Origin: Pelagadaptatus aseana
Lineage (GTDB): Bacteria > Pseudomonadota > Gammaproteobacteria > Pseudomonadales > Cellvibrionaceae
DNA length: 64,000 nt
Assembly: GCA_040365065.1 (NCBI GenBank)
Contig: BAABNI010000011.1
Location: 74,817-138,816 of the forward strand
Reading direction: 5' to 3'
The notes under the pieces were generated by a model that was given only the letters and a program-made list of their open reading frames with translations, was not told where the DNA came from and did no database searches. Positions 62,988-64,000 of the stretch are shown here, piece by piece. Numbering within the stretch: position 1 is the first letter of the stretch; every line of letters begins with the position of its first letter. A program made the translations under genes and the position numbers.

Positions 62988-63587
62988 TCAAGCCTCCTGG
63001 TCCAAACCGATGGTGATCACGCTGTCTGACTCATAGCGGTGAGGCGGCACTTCCAGATTGATCGGAGCAGGTACGCCTTTCATTACGCGGCCAGCGAGAT
63101 CGAATTTGGAACCGTGGCATGGGCAGAAGAAGCCACCCAACCAGCTGTCACCGCCGAGATCGGCAGCACCAACTTCCGGACGGTACATAGGCGCGCAACC
63201 CAGGTGAGTACACAGACCCAGCAACACCAGAAATTCTTCCTTGCCTTCGATACTACGGGCAATGCCCTTTACGTATTCAGGCTGCTGTGGCTCTACAGAC
63301 TCAGGATCACGCAGCTGATCATTCAGCTTTTCCAGATTAGCCAGAATCTCGGGGGTACGACGAACCACATAAACGGGCTTACCGCGCCATTCAACAATGA
63401 TCATCTGACCTGGCTCAATCTTGCTCAGATTGGCCTTAACCGGGGCACCAGCAGCTTTTGCCTTGGCACTCGGATTCCAGGACCCAATAAAAGGTACGGC
63501 AGCACCAACGGCACCTGCTGCACCCACAACGGAAGTTGCCGCGGTTAAAAACCGACGACGCCCCGTGTTCACTCCGTCACCACTCAT
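62988..63587 (-). CDS. petA: Rieske iron-sulfur subunit of the bc1 complex
   Basis: A 199-residue Rieske protein: Tat signal/anchor with twin Arg (RRRFLTAATS), and the two [2Fe-2S] ligand boxes CTHLGCAP and CPCHGSKFD. It transfers electrons from ubiquinol to cytochrome c1. GGAGA lies nine bases before the ATG. Located between rpsI and the b/c1 gene, the standard gammaproteobacterial order. Confidence 0.96.
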   Translation of the reverse strand: MSGDGVNTGRRRFLTAATSVVGAAGAVGAAVPFIGSWNPSAKAKAAGAPVKANLSKIEPGQMIIVEWRGKPVYVVRRTPEILANLEKLNDQLRDPESVEPQQPEYVKGIARSIEGKEEFLVLLGLCTHLGCAPMYRPEVGAADLGGDSWLGGFFCPCHGSKFDLAGRVMKGVPAPINLEVPPHRYESDSVITIGLDQEA

Positions 63588-63946
63588 GACGCATTTCTCC
63601 CATATCAGCCTCTATAAATGACTCAAGATAGCCATAAATTCAGCAACTTAGCTTCGAATTAAAATAAGCCCACAAAAAAGTGCGCACATATTAAAGAAGT
63701 TGGCTGTTTCTCTCAAGAGAAACCATGATTTCCATAGGGGGAAAATAATCAAAACGCCCCTGAAAATCATATTTTTGACTTGGCGGTCGCTATTGGCCGT
63801 GCGCCTCTCGCGACATACGACCACCATGGATGGCGGAAGTGCAAATATTGCAGGAGCACATATCTGCCATTACATCCCTGCAAATAAAAAAGCCCGGGAT
63901 GGATAACCAACCCGGGCCAAGATGCATCGCTTTTGCGAAAAATAAA
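63588..63946. other. Gap between rpsI and petA with the petABC leader
   Basis: 359 bases with no supported gene. The petA promoter should lie here (AT-rich stretch 63600-63700), but no clear -35/-10 pair was chosen. The rpsI terminator lies at its far end. An open frame on the plus strand (63700-63906) has no family features and is not accepted. Confidence 0.5.
63885..63918 (-). terminator. Terminator of the rplM-rpsI transcript
   Basis: On the minus strand GCCCGGG (63911-63917) pairs with CCCGGGC (63892-63898), followed by TTTTTTATT. Confidence 0.88.
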
Positions 63947-64000
63947 TTAACGCTTGGAGAACTGTGGCTTCTTACGTGCTTTACGCAGACCCACTTTCTT
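63947..64000 (-). CDS. rpsI: 30S ribosomal protein S9 (3' partial, C-terminus)
   Basis: The last 17 codons of rpsI read KKVGLRKARKKPQFSKR and a TAA, the diagnostic C-terminus of S9, whose final basic residues reach the P-site tRNA. The rest lies beyond the window. It confirms the rpsI > petABC > sspAB order. Confidence 0.96.
   Translation of the reverse strand, partial: KKVGLRKARKKPQFSKR

Noticed and set aside
63700..63906. Plus-strand frame of 68 codons between petA and rpsI
   Set aside because: No family features, ends in the rpsI terminator, no ribosome site.

Overview
The window looks like one chromosomal segment of a marine-type gammaproteobacterium. The evidence is the order rpsI > petA > petBC > sspA > sspB, the divergent mrp/metG pair, a complete rnfABCDGE operon followed by an rseC-like gene, a YaeQ gene, and many families common in Cellvibrionales/Spongiibacteraceae-like bacteria (paired carotenoid oxygenases, SCPx-type thiolases, PaaN-like aldehyde dehydrogenase, solitary PuuD-like membrane domain). 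The genus cannot be fixed from sequence reading alone. I saw no rRNA, tRNA, CRISPR array, transposase, integrase or phage gene. Both window edges cut genes: a CHASE2 adenylate cyclase on the left and rpsI on the right.

Layout. 1-6.4 kb: a CHASE2/class III adenylate cyclase converges on a minus-strand set made of a TPR/DUF560-like outer-membrane protein followed by two paralogous secreted FecR-domain proteins. 6.5-9.5 kb: mrp and metG, divergent. 9.7-18.1 kb: rnfABCDGE, rseC-like, rhlE. 18.3-24.9 kb: amidohydrolase/HxlR divergent pair, YaeQ, secreted metallo-beta-lactamase-fold protein, YbcI-type membrane protein, a carotenoid oxygenase gene interrupted by an in-frame TGA, and an alpha/beta hydrolase. 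25-45.7 kb: a catabolic island with a Baeyer-Villiger-type flavoprotein, SDR, saccharopine-dehydrogenase-like reductase, three thiolases (one interrupted by TAA), two acyl-CoA ligases, two hot-dog thioesterases, a nitronate monooxygenase-like enzyme, a second, intact carotenoid oxygenase, a PaaN-like aldehyde dehydrogenase, and regulators (AraC-type, hybrid histidine kinase, double HxlR). 45.7-52.5 kb: two more DUF560-like exporters, each followed by a secreted Gly/Tyr/Asp-rich protein with a TbpB-like C-terminal region (one copy frameshifted), and a glycosyltransferase between the two pairs. 52.8-64 kb: SDR, class I fumarase, coiled-coil membrane protein, PuuD-like protein, 2OG-oxygenase-like protein, Yip1-like protein, cysK, sspB, sspA, fused cytochrome b/c1, Rieske protein, rpsI.

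Most interesting. Three DUF560/Slam-like outer-membrane proteins each sit directly upstream of one or two signal-peptide-bearing proteins whose C-termini look like the small TbpB-type barrel recognised by type XI secretion (Slam) exporters. None of the cargo candidates has a lipobox. At one locus the cargo carries an N-terminal FecR domain plus a conserved CNVC / NWGRW centre, next to a membrane cyclase; at the other two it carries a Cys-containing GESLAEWGMWCG head and a Tyr/Gly/acidic linker. This would be a family of soluble T11SS cargo of a kind I do not recognise.

Secondary observations are a dispersed palindromic element whose two copies (18185-18278 and 45086-45179) differ by paired, structure-preserving changes; three separate gene-inactivating lesions (TGA at 23616, TAA at 42371, a 1-base C-run error at 50010) that are either fresh pseudogenes or assembly errors; a head-to-tail double HxlR regulator; and a fused cytochrome b/c1 gene.
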